Assembly: GCA_023898685.1 (NCBI GenBank)
Contig: CP060234.1
Span: forward strand, 1,922,001-1,986,000
Direction: 5' to 3'
Source of the DNA: Phycisphaeraceae bacterium
GTDB taxonomy: Bacteria > Planctomycetota > Phycisphaerae > Phycisphaerales > UBA1924
Length of the DNA: 64,000 bases
Part shown: piece by piece, positions 32,248 to 40,506 of the stretch
Layout of the letters: every line of letters starts with the position of its first letter
Numbering within the stretch: the first letter of the stretch is position 1
Notes under the pieces: generated by a model
The model's database searches: none
Seen by the model: the letters and a program-made list of their open reading frames with translations, nothing else
What the model was told of the DNA's origin: nothing
Program-made: the position numbers and the translations under genes

Positions 32248-33054
32248 TTAGACGCGGAGCTGGCTGATGGTCTGGAGGGCCTGGTCGGCCGCCCGGATTG
32301 TCTGGCTGTTGAGCTCGTAGGACCGCTGGGTGCGGATGAGGTTGACGAGTTCCCGCGTGGGATCGACGTTGGACGATTCGAGCATGCCGCTCTGGATGCC
32401 CCCCCTCGAATCGGTGCCGGGCTCCCCGGTCACCGGGGGTCCAGAGGCGGCGGATTCAACGAAGAGGTTCTCGCCGACCTGGCGGAGCCCGGTGGGGTTG
32501 ATGAAGGTCGCGGTTTCGATCTGGCCGACTTCCTCGAGCTGGGTCTGGCCCGGACGTAATACGAACACGCGGCCGTTCCGGTCGACATCGACCTGCAGGA
32601 CGTCCTCGTCGAGGGTGATGGTCGGGATCAGCCGCCGGCCCTGGTCGTTCGCGAGCACGATCTCACCGTCGGCATTGAGGGTGAAGTTGCCGGCGCGGGT
32701 GTAGGCCGTCCCGCCCCCGAGTTCGTCATCGACGGCGACCTGGAAGAAGCCCGCCCCGTCGATCATCATGTCGAGCGGCTGGTCGGTCGAGATCGGAGAG
32801 CCTTGTGAGAACTCGACCTGCGTGCCCGAGACCTTGACGCCCAGGCCGACGTAGAGCCCGGTGGGCCGCTGGTCGCCGTTGGCGTTCTCGACGCCCGGCT
32901 GGGCCCGTTCGACGTAGAGCAGATCCTGGAAGTTCGCCCGGCTGGCCTTGTAGCCGGTGGTGTTGGCGTTGGCGATGTTGTTGGCGATCACGTCGAGCCG
33001 GGCGTTGAGGGCGTTGAGGCCGCTGGCGGCGGACTGAAGCGCGATGACAGCCAT
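32248..33054 (-). CDS. flgG: Flagellar distal rod protein FlgG
   Basis: 268 residues, near the E. coli length of 260. N-terminal ALQSAASGLNALNARLDVIANNIANANTTGYKASRANFQDLLY is the flagellar rod signature. The middle has LGVKVSGTQVEFSQGSPISTDQPLDMMIDGAGFFQV, and the C-terminus is VDPTRELVNLIRTQRSYELNSQTIRAADQALQTISQL. It builds the distal rod inside the rings. ATG at 33054 has GGAGG upstream. It follows flgF by 12 bases. Confidence 0.97.
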   Translation of the reverse strand: MAVIALQSAASGLNALNARLDVIANNIANANTTGYKASRANFQDLLYVERAQPGVENANGDQRPTGLYVGLGVKVSGTQVEFSQGSPISTDQPLDMMIDGAGFFQVAVDDELGGGTAYTRAGNFTLNADGEIVLANDQGRRLIPTITLDEDVLQVDVDRNGRVFVLRPGQTQLEEVGQIETATFINPTGLRQVGENLFVESAASGPPVTGEPGTDSRGGIQSGMLESSNVDPTRELVNLIRTQRSYELNSQTIRAADQALQTISQLRV

Positions 33055-33066
33055 GAAGAGCCTCCG

Positions 33067-33846
33067 TCAGGCGATTCGGCCGAACGTGTTGATCGCTCGG
33101 TCCATCATGCGGTTCTGGTACGCGATCATCGTGAAGTTGGTGCCGACCGACTTGGCGGCGGCCTGGACGCCCATCATCGCGTTGATGGCGTTGACGGCCG
33201 AGCCTTCGATCATGCCCTGTTGGATCGTGCCGGTCGCGGGGATGGTCTGTCCCAGGGCGCTGTTGCTCATCTTGAACATCCCGTCGCCGACGCGGGTGAG
33301 CAGGGCCCGGTCCTTGATGTCGGTGATCTGGATGCGTGCGACCGCATCGCCCGCCTGGCGGACCGTGCCGTCGGTGTCGACGGAGACCGCCAAGCCTCGG
33401 TCGAGCGTGATGGGGAGATTCGAGTCGCTCATGACGGGCAGGCCGGTGGTGGCGTTGACCAGCCGGCCCGAGCTGTCGAGCGTGAAGCGTCCGTCGCGCG
33501 AGAACCGGATCCCCGCGGTCCCGCTGTCGGCGAGCGTGCGGAGCACGAAGAACCCGTCGCCTCGGATGGCGAGATCGAGCGGGTTGCCGGTTTCCGAGAG
33601 CGTGCCCTGCGTATGGTCGACAGCGTTGGGGGCCATGTGGACACCGGCGCCGAGCTTCTCGAGCAGCTCGTTGGAGGGCATGAAGGGAAGGTCGTCCTCA
33701 ACGCGGACCACGTCTCGTTGGCGGGCGTAGGCGAAGTCGGGCTTGAAGCCGGCGGTGTCGGCGTTGGCGAGGTTGTTGGCGAGCACGTCGGTGCGGTAGA
33801 GGGCGGTGAGGGCGCCCGAGGCTGCGAGTTGGACGCCGTAGTACAT
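33067..33846 (-). CDS. flgF: Flagellar rod protein FlgF
   Basis: 259 residues, similar to E. coli FlgF (251). N-terminal MYYGVQLAASGALTALYRTDVLANNLANADTAGFKPDFAYARQRDVV and C-terminal MIEGSAVNAINAMMGVQAAAKSVGTNFTMIAYQNRMMDRAIN. Shorter than a hook protein and paired with flgG, so FlgF is the best call. First gene of the flagellar block. A sigma-54-like promoter lies about 140 bases upstream. ATG at 33846 has AGGAG upstream. Confidence 0.93.
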   Translation of the reverse strand: MYYGVQLAASGALTALYRTDVLANNLANADTAGFKPDFAYARQRDVVRVEDDLPFMPSNELLEKLGAGVHMAPNAVDHTQGTLSETGNPLDLAIRGDGFFVLRTLADSGTAGIRFSRDGRFTLDSSGRLVNATTGLPVMSDSNLPITLDRGLAVSVDTDGTVRQAGDAVARIQITDIKDRALLTRVGDGMFKMSNSALGQTIPATGTIQQGMIEGSAVNAINAMMGVQAAAKSVGTNFTMIAYQNRMMDRAINTFGRIA

Positions 33847-33985
33847 CGCCGACTCCTGCGCGCACGGAAGCTCACCGGCGGGGGGCCGTCCGTGGCCACG
33901 CCCATGTCGTCGGTGCGGTTCGGCTTCCGTGCCGCTCAACGCTCGGGCCGATCGGCGTACGCCGGGTCGGCCTCATGGGGCGTAC

Positions 33986-34000
33986 GCGAACGGTGTGCCA
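33986..34000 (-). promoter_or_regulatory. Sigma-54-like promoter at the head of the flagellar operon
   Basis: On the minus strand TGGCACACCGTTCGC has GG and GC exactly ten bases apart, close to the sigma-54 pattern TGGCACG-N4-TTGC. The transcription start would be about 12 bases further, giving a 130-base leader to flgF. Sigma-54 is a common driver of hook and rod genes. Confidence 0.5.
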
Positions 34001-34048
34001 GGATGAAGGGGCCGGGGACCGGGCACCAGGCACCGGGGGCGACAGCGG

Positions 34049-34279
34049 TCAGTTCATGCCGCAGGCGCCGCCGCGACCGCAGCAGCAGTTGCCGGTGTGG
34101 ACATGGCCGCCCGAGGCGGGCAAACCCGAGGCGGACTTGGCGGCGAATGTGGAGAGTTTGCGCTTGAAGACGCGGCCTTTGCGCTCCGGGTCTTCGACCG
34201 GGTCGTCGGCGTTGGCCATGGGGCGGATGAGCTCGATCACGTCGCCGGTCTTCTCGCAGACGTACTCGTAGAGGGGCAT
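34049..34279 (-). CDS. FmdB-like small protein with most zinc-ribbon cysteines replaced
   Basis: 76 residues. The N-terminus MPLYEYVCEKTGDVIELIRPMAN fits the FmdB zinc-ribbon family (normally CEKCG...CPxCG). Here the second Cys is Thr, and the second pair reads DPERKG, so only one zinc ligand remains. A C-terminal cluster CCCGRGGACGMN has four other cysteines that may bind metal instead. FmdB proteins are small presumed regulators of unknown target. It lies alone between flgF and the dockerin protein genes. Confidence 0.7.
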   Translation of the reverse strand: MPLYEYVCEKTGDVIELIRPMANADDPVEDPERKGRVFKRKLSTFAAKSASGLPASGGHVHTGNCCCGRGGACGMN

Positions 34280-34399
34280 GGGGCCTCCTTCGCGAGGGAA
34301 TGGTATTCGGGGATCAGTGAAGGGGACCTGGGACCGGGGATCAGGAACCGGGGGTCGGGGGCACCTCAGGCCAATGTCTCGGAGCGGTCGGTCGGGCGC

Positions 34400-35443
34400 T
34401 CAGGGGCAGCCGCCCACGAACGCGGTGACGAAGGCCTGCACGTCGGCGAGGTCAAAGGTGCCGGCGGGCGGGGCGAGGTCGGCGGACGGGTCCTGGGCGA
34501 GGAAGCCGGTGATGAACGCCGTGAGGTCGGCGAGGTCGAGCACGCCGAATGGTTCGGCGAGGTCGGCGGCGTTGCAGCCTCCCGCGACGCCGTTGGCGAC
34601 GAGGGAGATCGCACCCGAGGCCTCGAGCCCGGCCGACGAGATCGAGAGCGTGAGGATCACCCCGGCGGTGTCGGTCCCGAGCGTGGGCAGCTCGAACGGG
34701 ATGTCGGGCAGCGGGGGCAGGGTCGAGGTGTCGAAGTCCTGGCTCAGATCACCCAGATCGACCTCGATGGTCACGGTGGCGCCGCCCGGCATGGGCGTGA
34801 GCGTGCCGGCGATGGGGAGCACGGTCTCGGTGGGCCCGGGCTCGACGGGGTTGCCGAACACCGAGCCGACGATCGTCGTCGCCACGGGGATCTGGCCGGC
34901 GAGCGTGTAGGTGCCGTCGCCGTTGTCGATCAGCACGCCGGGCGGGTCCATCGGGCCGGTCTGCTCGATGGTGTAGGTGGTGAACTCGGCGGCGCCGAGG
35001 TCGATCGGCAAGGGAATGCCGCCCGGGTAGAGCATGCCCGGATCGACAGTGTGGAACGTGTCATAGAGGAACGTCGCGCCGATCGTCGAGGCGACGGTCT
35101 GCCCGTTGAGCATGTCGGCGCTGAACGCGTCGACCGTGAACGTGAGCGAGCCGGTGTCTGCGTCGAGCGTGAACGAGCCCGAGGGGCCCAGGTCGAACGT
35201 GGTGTCCGAGACGACGTCGATGCTGACCGGGATGGGGTTGTTGCCCGAGCCGCCGAACAGACCGGCGCGGGTCTGGGTGCCGGTGGGGTTGGTGTCGGCG
35301 TCGTAGTCGCCGATGAGCGAGCCATCGGTGGCGATGGTGAGGCTGGCCGAGCCCAGAATGCTGCTCGTACCGGGGTCGATGGTGAACTCGTCGGCGAGAG
35401 CCGGGGCGACGGCGATGGCGAGCGCGATGCACGCGGTGCGCAT
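34400..35443 (-). CDS. Exported protein with C-terminal dockerin-like tail, unknown fold
   Basis: 347 residues. Signal peptide MRTACIALAIAVAPALA; a beta-rich central part of unknown fold with many Asp, Gly, Thr and Pro (for example PGPTETVLPIAGTLTPMPGG); and a C-terminal duplicate: CNAADLAEPFGVLDLADLTAFITGF followed by DLAPPAGTFDLADVQAFVTAFVGGCP. In dockerins each half has a calcium loop and helix; here neither half keeps the Asp/Asn ligands, and both lean on hydrophobic residues. The tail also has two Cys. The start has GGAGGAG. One of five such proteins in this window. Confidence 0.75.
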   Translation of the reverse strand: MRTACIALAIAVAPALADEFTIDPGTSSILGSASLTIATDGSLIGDYDADTNPTGTQTRAGLFGGSGNNPIPVSIDVVSDTTFDLGPSGSFTLDADTGSLTFTVDAFSADMLNGQTVASTIGATFLYDTFHTVDPGMLYPGGIPLPIDLGAAEFTTYTIEQTGPMDPPGVLIDNGDGTYTLAGQIPVATTIVGSVFGNPVEPGPTETVLPIAGTLTPMPGGATVTIEVDLGDLSQDFDTSTLPPLPDIPFELPTLGTDTAGVILTLSISSAGLEASGAISLVANGVAGGCNAADLAEPFGVLDLADLTAFITGFLAQDPSADLAPPAGTFDLADVQAFVTAFVGGCP

Positions 35444-35584
35444 GGTGAATCTCCTCCGGGCCGGATGGCGGATGCGACTGGACCCGCCGGGTGGCCTCTC
35501 TGTGATGCTACCTGCTTGCATCATAGAAAGGAAGGGGGATGCGACGGACGACGAGCCCGATAACGGCCGTCTGGGGACGCGGCC

Positions 35585-37096
35585 TTATGGGCAGCCGGCG
35601 TTGAAGGCGGTGATGAACGAGACGACGTCGGCGAGGTCGTAGATCCCGTTGGCGTCGAAGTCGGCGGCGGGGTCCTGGCTGGTAAACGCGATCACGAACG
35701 CCAGCACGTCGGCGAGGTCGAGCGTGCCGTAGGGCGGGGCGAGGTCGGCCGGGCCGCAGGGGGGTGGGGGCACAAACTCGTAGGCGCCGATGTCGACGAT
35801 GGGGGGCGTTCCCACGCCCGTGTCGGGGGTCGCGGGGTCGTCGACAAAGCGCGGCATGTCGTCGAGGTCGGTCGTGCGGTCGGCGGGGACGTAGGTGTTG
35901 TCCCCCGCGTCGATTGCGGGCGAGCCGGCGAGCAGGCGGAAGTTCTCGTCGAGCGTGCCGGCCTCGCCGTCCGGGCCGAGGGGGTCGGCGAGGCCCAATG
36001 TCGCATCGTCGCCCGAGAGGTTGTTCGCGCTGGTGAGCGGGCCCTGCGCGACGAAGTCGGGCGTGGAGTTGCTCGCGGAGAGGTTGTTGGCGAGGACCGA
36101 GGACGCCACGGTGCCGAAGGCGTAGTAGGCGCCGCCCGAACCTTCGGCGACATTGCGGTGGAACGTGTTGTTGATGGCCTCGATGCTGGTCCCGCCCGCG
36201 GCCCCGATCGCGGCGCCGAGGCCGTTGAGGTTGTTGAGCTTGACGGCCTGGTTGTTCTCGAAGACGGAGTTGGTCACGCGGAGGGCGCCCGGCAGCGAGG
36301 TGTTTCCCGAGACGAACCGGTCGGCGAAGATCGCTCCGCCGAATGTGGACGTGTTGTTGACGAATCGGCAGCGGTCGACTTCGGTGTCGGCGCCGACGGT
36401 GGAGATGGCCGCGCCGAAGTCGCAGGCGTTGTCGTGGAAGGTGGTGTCGGTGACGGTGAGCGTGGTGCCCTCGGCCACGCCCGGCGCGAGGAAGATGCCG
36501 CCGGTGAAGATCGAGGCGCCGCGCGAGGAGGGCTGGAGATCGCCCGCGGCGGCCGTGTTGAAGAAGAACGTCGAGCCGGTGACGGTCAGGGTTCCCCCAT
36601 AGGCCGCGATGGCGCCGCCCGGACTCGGGTTCGCCGAGGTGTGCCGCTCGAACGTGCAGCCGTTCACGGTGATGTTCGATCCGAGGGAGACGAGCGTGCC
36701 GTGCGGGTTGGTGGAGGCGATGTTGCGGAAGAAGCGGCAGTTGTCGAACTCGGCCTGCGCGGCGTTGAGACTGACCACGGTGTTGCAGTCGGAGAACGTG
36801 ATCGCCCGGAACGCGAGACCCGTGAGCAGCGTGACGCTGATCGGGGCGTGCGCGCCGCCGCCGGTGAGCGTGACGTCGAGCGGATCGCCGGTTTCGCCGC
36901 GGAGGGTGATGTTGGAATCATGGAACAGCAGGCCGTCCGATATCCCGTAGATGTTGGGGGCAAGGACGATCTCGTCACCGGGCTGGGCCACGTCGAGGGC
37001 GGCCTGGATGCCGGGCTGATCGCCGGGGACATGGATCGTGCCGGCCGAGGCGAAGGGTGCGAGGGCCAATGCAAGGAGTACTGAACGGATGCGCAT
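35585..37096 (-). CDS. Exported right-handed beta-helix protein with dockerin-like tail
   Basis: 503 residues. Signal peptide to ASA near residue 18; then GTIHVPGDQPGIQAALDVAQPGDEIVLAPNIY, the start of a parallel beta-helix (choice-of-anchor Q/PbH1 type), with rungs such as TVNGCTFERHTSAN, LTVTDTTFHDNACDFGAAISTVG and VDRCRFVNNTSTFGGAIFA. Such helices are often polysaccharide lyases or surface adhesins, but no catalytic motif stands out. The C-terminus CGPADLAPPYGTLDLADVLAFVIAF then DFDANGIYDLADVVSFITAFNAGCP has one intact calcium-type loop (DFDANGIYD). It follows the 34400 gene with the same direction. Confidence 0.82.
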   Translation of the reverse strand: MRIRSVLLALALAPFASAGTIHVPGDQPGIQAALDVAQPGDEIVLAPNIYGISDGLLFHDSNITLRGETGDPLDVTLTGGGAHAPISVTLLTGLAFRAITFSDCNTVVSLNAAQAEFDNCRFFRNIASTNPHGTLVSLGSNITVNGCTFERHTSANPSPGGAIAAYGGTLTVTGSTFFFNTAAAGDLQPSSRGASIFTGGIFLAPGVAEGTTLTVTDTTFHDNACDFGAAISTVGADTEVDRCRFVNNTSTFGGAIFADRFVSGNTSLPGALRVTNSVFENNQAVKLNNLNGLGAAIGAAGGTSIEAINNTFHRNVAEGSGGAYYAFGTVASSVLANNLSASNSTPDFVAQGPLTSANNLSGDDATLGLADPLGPDGEAGTLDENFRLLAGSPAIDAGDNTYVPADRTTDLDDMPRFVDDPATPDTGVGTPPIVDIGAYEFVPPPPCGPADLAPPYGTLDLADVLAFVIAFTSQDPAADFDANGIYDLADVVSFITAFNAGCP

Positions 37097-37183
37097 GGGT
37101 TTCCTTCCCGGGGTTCTCAATGAAGTTAGCGAGAACCGCCGCGGGAATCACCAGAAATCAGCGCCGAATCCGGGGCGAGACCG

Positions 37184-38572
37184 TCACGCACCGAGCTGCA
37201 CCGGCTCGAAGCCCGGGCGGTAGTCGCGCCGCACAATCGTCCGGGTGGCGTCGGTGTGGTTGGTGAATGTGAGCGAGGGGCGGTCCCATTCGAGCACCTG
37301 GCCCCGGTACTTCGCGGCCTTGACCGCGAGCAGGCCCGCCTCGGTGCACAACAGGCCCTTGTCGAACGGGGCCCAGAGGTTTGGGTTGTCGATGCCCAGG
37401 GCGCGGTCGACCCAGGCGTGCCAGTGGTTGAACTCGGGGTACTCGGGCAGGCCCGGCATCGCGAGCCCGTCGGTCATCTGCCCGTCGCGCCAGACCTCGA
37501 TGGGGCCCGAGGGCGCGAGCACGAGCGTGCCGCCCTCGCAGACGACGACGGTGACGATGTCGCTGGGCCACTCACCCTCGCCGATCCCCAGGTTGGCGCG
37601 ATCGGGCCTGATGTAGCTGTCGTAGAAGTAGAGGTTGCAGGTGGTGTTGGCGAACTTGTCTGAGTGGACGGGATAGGTGAGCGTCGAGATCACATGGTCG
37701 GCGTGGAAGTGGGAGAGGTCGGCCGAGGGGGTACGGGTGCAGACCCGCGTCGGATGCTGGAGTTCGGGGAAGGCGTAGAAGAGCACGTCGGTGAGATGGA
37801 CGACCCAGTCGGCGATCTGGCCCCCGCCGAAGTTCCACCAGCTCCGCCACTGGCGTTTGACCATCTGCGGGCGGCAGGGCTCGAAGGCGGCGCCGTTGAG
37901 CCAGAGGTCATAGTCGAAGCCGGCGGGCGGGTCGCACGGGTCGCCTAGCACGCCGTCGGCGAAGTAGTACCCCCCGGCGAGTGCGCCGTTGCCGAAGGCG
38001 ACGTGGGCCTCGATCACCTTGCCTAGCGTGCCGCCTTTGAGAATGTCGACCGCGGCCCGGCGGGCGGCGGACTGGATGCGCTGGGCGCCGGTCTGCGTGA
38101 CGAGATCCGGGCGGGCGTCGATGGCGCGCCGGAGGGTCTCGAGTTCGGCAAGCTCGTGGACAAGCGGCTTCTGACCGTACACGTGTTTGTTGAGCGCGAG
38201 GGCGGTGGTCATGATCGCGCAGTGGGAGTGATCGGGTGTCGAGACGATCGCGGCGTCGAACTTGTCGGCGTGCTTGTCGAAGGCCTCGCGGTAGTCCTTG
38301 CAGGTGAAGGCGTCGGGGTGGTCGGCGGTCGCCTGGGCCATCGCCTCGTCGTCGATGTCGCAGAGCCCGACGATGTCGACGGCGGGGTGCTCGCTGATCT
38401 GCTTGCGGTCGGCGCCGCCGATCGTGCCGACGACGCCGATCGAGAGGACCCGGAGGCGTGTGTCGCGGCGCCTTCGTGCCGAGGCGAAGGCGGCGGGGCC
38501 GAGGGCGAGCCCCGCGCCGAGGGCGGCGGAGGAGAGCAGGAAACGGCGGCGGTGCATGGGGGGCATGGTCAT
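37184..38572 (-). CDS. TAT-exported Gfo/Idh/MocA-family oxidoreductase
   Basis: 462 residues. The N-terminus has the twin-arginine signal HRRRFLLSSAALGAGLALGPAAFA, so it is folded in the cytoplasm with its cofactor and then exported. The NAD(P)-binding Rossmann segment is LRVLSIGVVGTIGGADRKQISEH (GxxGxxG altered), followed by VDIVGLCDIDDEAM and AAIVSTPDHSHCAIMTTALALNKHVYGQKPLVHE, the usual EKPxxxxxxE region. C-terminal domain typical of the family. Substrate probably a sugar or polyol; in planctomycetes these proteins are very numerous. ATG at 38572 overlaps an alternative at 38566. Confidence 0.9.
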   Translation of the reverse strand: MTMPPMHRRRFLLSSAALGAGLALGPAAFASARRRRDTRLRVLSIGVVGTIGGADRKQISEHPAVDIVGLCDIDDEAMAQATADHPDAFTCKDYREAFDKHADKFDAAIVSTPDHSHCAIMTTALALNKHVYGQKPLVHELAELETLRRAIDARPDLVTQTGAQRIQSAARRAAVDILKGGTLGKVIEAHVAFGNGALAGGYYFADGVLGDPCDPPAGFDYDLWLNGAAFEPCRPQMVKRQWRSWWNFGGGQIADWVVHLTDVLFYAFPELQHPTRVCTRTPSADLSHFHADHVISTLTYPVHSDKFANTTCNLYFYDSYIRPDRANLGIGEGEWPSDIVTVVVCEGGTLVLAPSGPIEVWRDGQMTDGLAMPGLPEYPEFNHWHAWVDRALGIDNPNLWAPFDKGLLCTEAGLLAVKAAKYRGQVLEWDRPSLTFTNHTDATRTIVRRDYRPGFEPVQLGA

Positions 38573-39046
38573 GGATCGAGCTCCCGAAGCGTTGGGCAGA
38601 AGCGCCCGCGGACGCGGTTCGTGAGCCTACCACGACGCGGGCGCGCCGGACAGAGGCCCTTGGGGGCGGGCCGGCGTCCCGGACGACCCACCTCGGCGCC
38701 GTGAATCGGGAGGCGGGCGTGGCGACGGCAGACGGGCGTGGAGGTCAGAACGTCGGTGGGCCCATCGCGCCGGCCTTCGCCCGGGCGAGGGGGCTGTTCG
38801 GTTCATGGCGATGGGGCCTGGGGGGCGCCCCAGTTCGGCGCCGGCGCCGCCGGGCTGGATGCGGCGATACGTTCTCGCGAGGTTGGTCTGGCATCAGACA
38901 CCGCATTGAGGCAGAATAAGAAGTATTCCCAACCGTCCGGGGGTCCTCGGTGCGACGGCAATCTCGACGGAGATTGTGCGACGGTTGTCTGCGTTGACAA
39001 CGCGGGACGATCGGCGACACAACCGCACAGCGAAAGGAGCATCGAG
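38573..39046 (+). other. Intergenic region before the tail-fibre-like gene
   Basis: 474 bases between divergent genes with no supported ORF. Two small inverted repeats lie near its end: CAATCT/AGATTG (38959-38976, loop CGACGG) and GCGTT/AACGC (38991-39003). The second includes TTGACA at 38994-38999, but no matching -10 is seen 16-18 bases later. They could be operator or mRNA elements. Confidence 0.35.
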
Positions 39047-40486
39047 ATGCGCCCCCGAACGTCAATCACGGTTCTGGTCCTTGTATCAATGTGGATCGGC
39101 GTCGCGCCGTTGTTCGCGAGCGGCACGGCGTTCACCTACCAGGGCGTTCTGACCAATGGCGGCACCCCGGCCGGCGGCGATCACGCCATGACCTTCGGGC
39201 TCTATTCCGCCGCGTCGGGCGGAACGCTGCTCGGGACGCAGACCGCCGCTGTGCCGGTGGTCGATGGCGTGTTCAGCGTCGAGCTCGATTTCGGCGCCGC
39301 GAGCTGGAATAACAGCGACCGCTGGATCGAGATCACCGTCGAGGGCTTCACGCTCGGCCCGCGCCAGCTCGTCACACGGTCGCCTTACGCGATCACGACA
39401 CGGGGAATCAACGTGTCCGACGACGGGAAGGTCGGCATCGGGACCAGCAGCCCGGACGAGAAGCTCACCGTGTCCGGCACGAACGCGAACATCATGCTGC
39501 GCAGCGGCCCGTTCGACAGCTTCGGGCCCCAGCTCATCTTCCGCAACACGGTGGTCGATTCCCAGACCGTCCACGGGACCCTCGTGTTCGATGACGGCAG
39601 TCCGCTGGCGTCGATCAGCTACATGAAGCCGAGCTTCGCCCCGGATGGGCTCGCGTTCACCGGCGCGTCCGGGATGCAGATGAAGATCGTCGACGACGGG
39701 CGGGTCGGCATCGCGTCGCTCGACCCGCAGGCGCTCCTGCACATCGATGGGTCCGCCTCGTCGTTCATCGGTTTCCACATGCAGGCGCCCGGCGCCGCTA
39801 CCGGGTCGATCACCATGAGCTCGCCCCGCTCGCATACGGCGATCGCCGCCAACGCCAACAACGGCTATCGCCGTGACATCTGGTTCATGGACGAGGGTCT
39901 CGGGCTTTTCACGCGGGCGTCGACTGAATCGCCCTACCCCGCCAACGGGCTGTTCATCAACGACTCGGGCGACGTCGGCATCGGCACGATCGAGCCCGTC
40001 GAGAAGCTGCACGTCGTGGGCGACGCGCTGATCGACGGGACGGCGCAGGTCGACATCCTCCAGATCGTCGGGGCCGACCTCGCCGAGCGGTTCCCGACCA
40101 GCGACGGCGAGATCGAGCCCGGCACCGTCGTTGAGATCGATCCGGAGCACCCCGGGCAGCTGCGTGTCGCCTCGTCGCCCCGCAGCACGCTCGTCGCCGG
40201 CGTGGTGAGCGGCGCCAACGGCCTCTCGGCCGGCACGATCATGGGCAACCTGCCGGGATCGGAGAACCACGTCCCGGTCGCGCTGTCTGGGCGCGTCTGG
40301 GTCAAATGTGATGCCTCGACGCGGGGCATCCGTCCGGGCGACATGCTCACGACGTCGTCCACTCCGGGGCACGCGATGGCGGTGGGGGACCCCGCCGGCG
40401 CCCAGGGTGCCATCCTCGGCAAGGCCATGACCGGGCTCGGAATGGGTGAGCGGGGCCAGGTGCTCGTTCTGGTCAACCTCCAGTGA
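39047..40486 (+). CDS. Exported tail-fibre-like surface protein
   Basis: 479 residues. Signal peptide ending at ASG; then an immunoglobulin-like segment (TAFTYQGVLTNGGTPAGGDHAMTFGLYSA). Repeats of phage tail-fibre type follow: DDGKVGIGTSSPDEKLTVSG, DDGRVGIASLDPQALLHIDG and SGDVGIGTIEPVEKLHVVG. The C-terminal domain (ADLAERFPTSDGEIEPGTVVEIDPEH, LVAGVVSGANGLSAGTIMG, GRVWVKCDASTRGIRPGDML) resembles those of large bacterial surface proteins. No dockerin or intramolecular chaperone is visible. Start at 39047 has AAAGGAG. It is followed by the protease gene after 20 bases and may share an operon with it. Likely role: attachment or surface layer. Confidence 0.75.
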   Translation: MRPRTSITVLVLVSMWIGVAPLFASGTAFTYQGVLTNGGTPAGGDHAMTFGLYSAASGGTLLGTQTAAVPVVDGVFSVELDFGAASWNNSDRWIEITVEGFTLGPRQLVTRSPYAITTRGINVSDDGKVGIGTSSPDEKLTVSGTNANIMLRSGPFDSFGPQLIFRNTVVDSQTVHGTLVFDDGSPLASISYMKPSFAPDGLAFTGASGMQMKIVDDGRVGIASLDPQALLHIDGSASSFIGFHMQAPGAATGSITMSSPRSHTAIAANANNGYRRDIWFMDEGLGLFTRASTESPYPANGLFINDSGDVGIGTIEPVEKLHVVGDALIDGTAQVDILQIVGADLAERFPTSDGEIEPGTVVEIDPEHPGQLRVASSPRSTLVAGVVSGANGLSAGTIMGNLPGSENHVPVALSGRVWVKCDASTRGIRPGDMLTTSSTPGHAMAVGDPAGAQGAILGKAMTGLGMGERGQVLVLVNLQ

Positions 40487-40506
40487 TCGGGGAAAGGAGC
40501 ACTCCG

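Noticed and set aside
38738..39046. Long N-terminal extension of the tail-fibre-like protein
   Set aside because: A signal peptide and AAAGGAG define the start at 39047; the extension is Arg/Gly/Ala-rich without sense.
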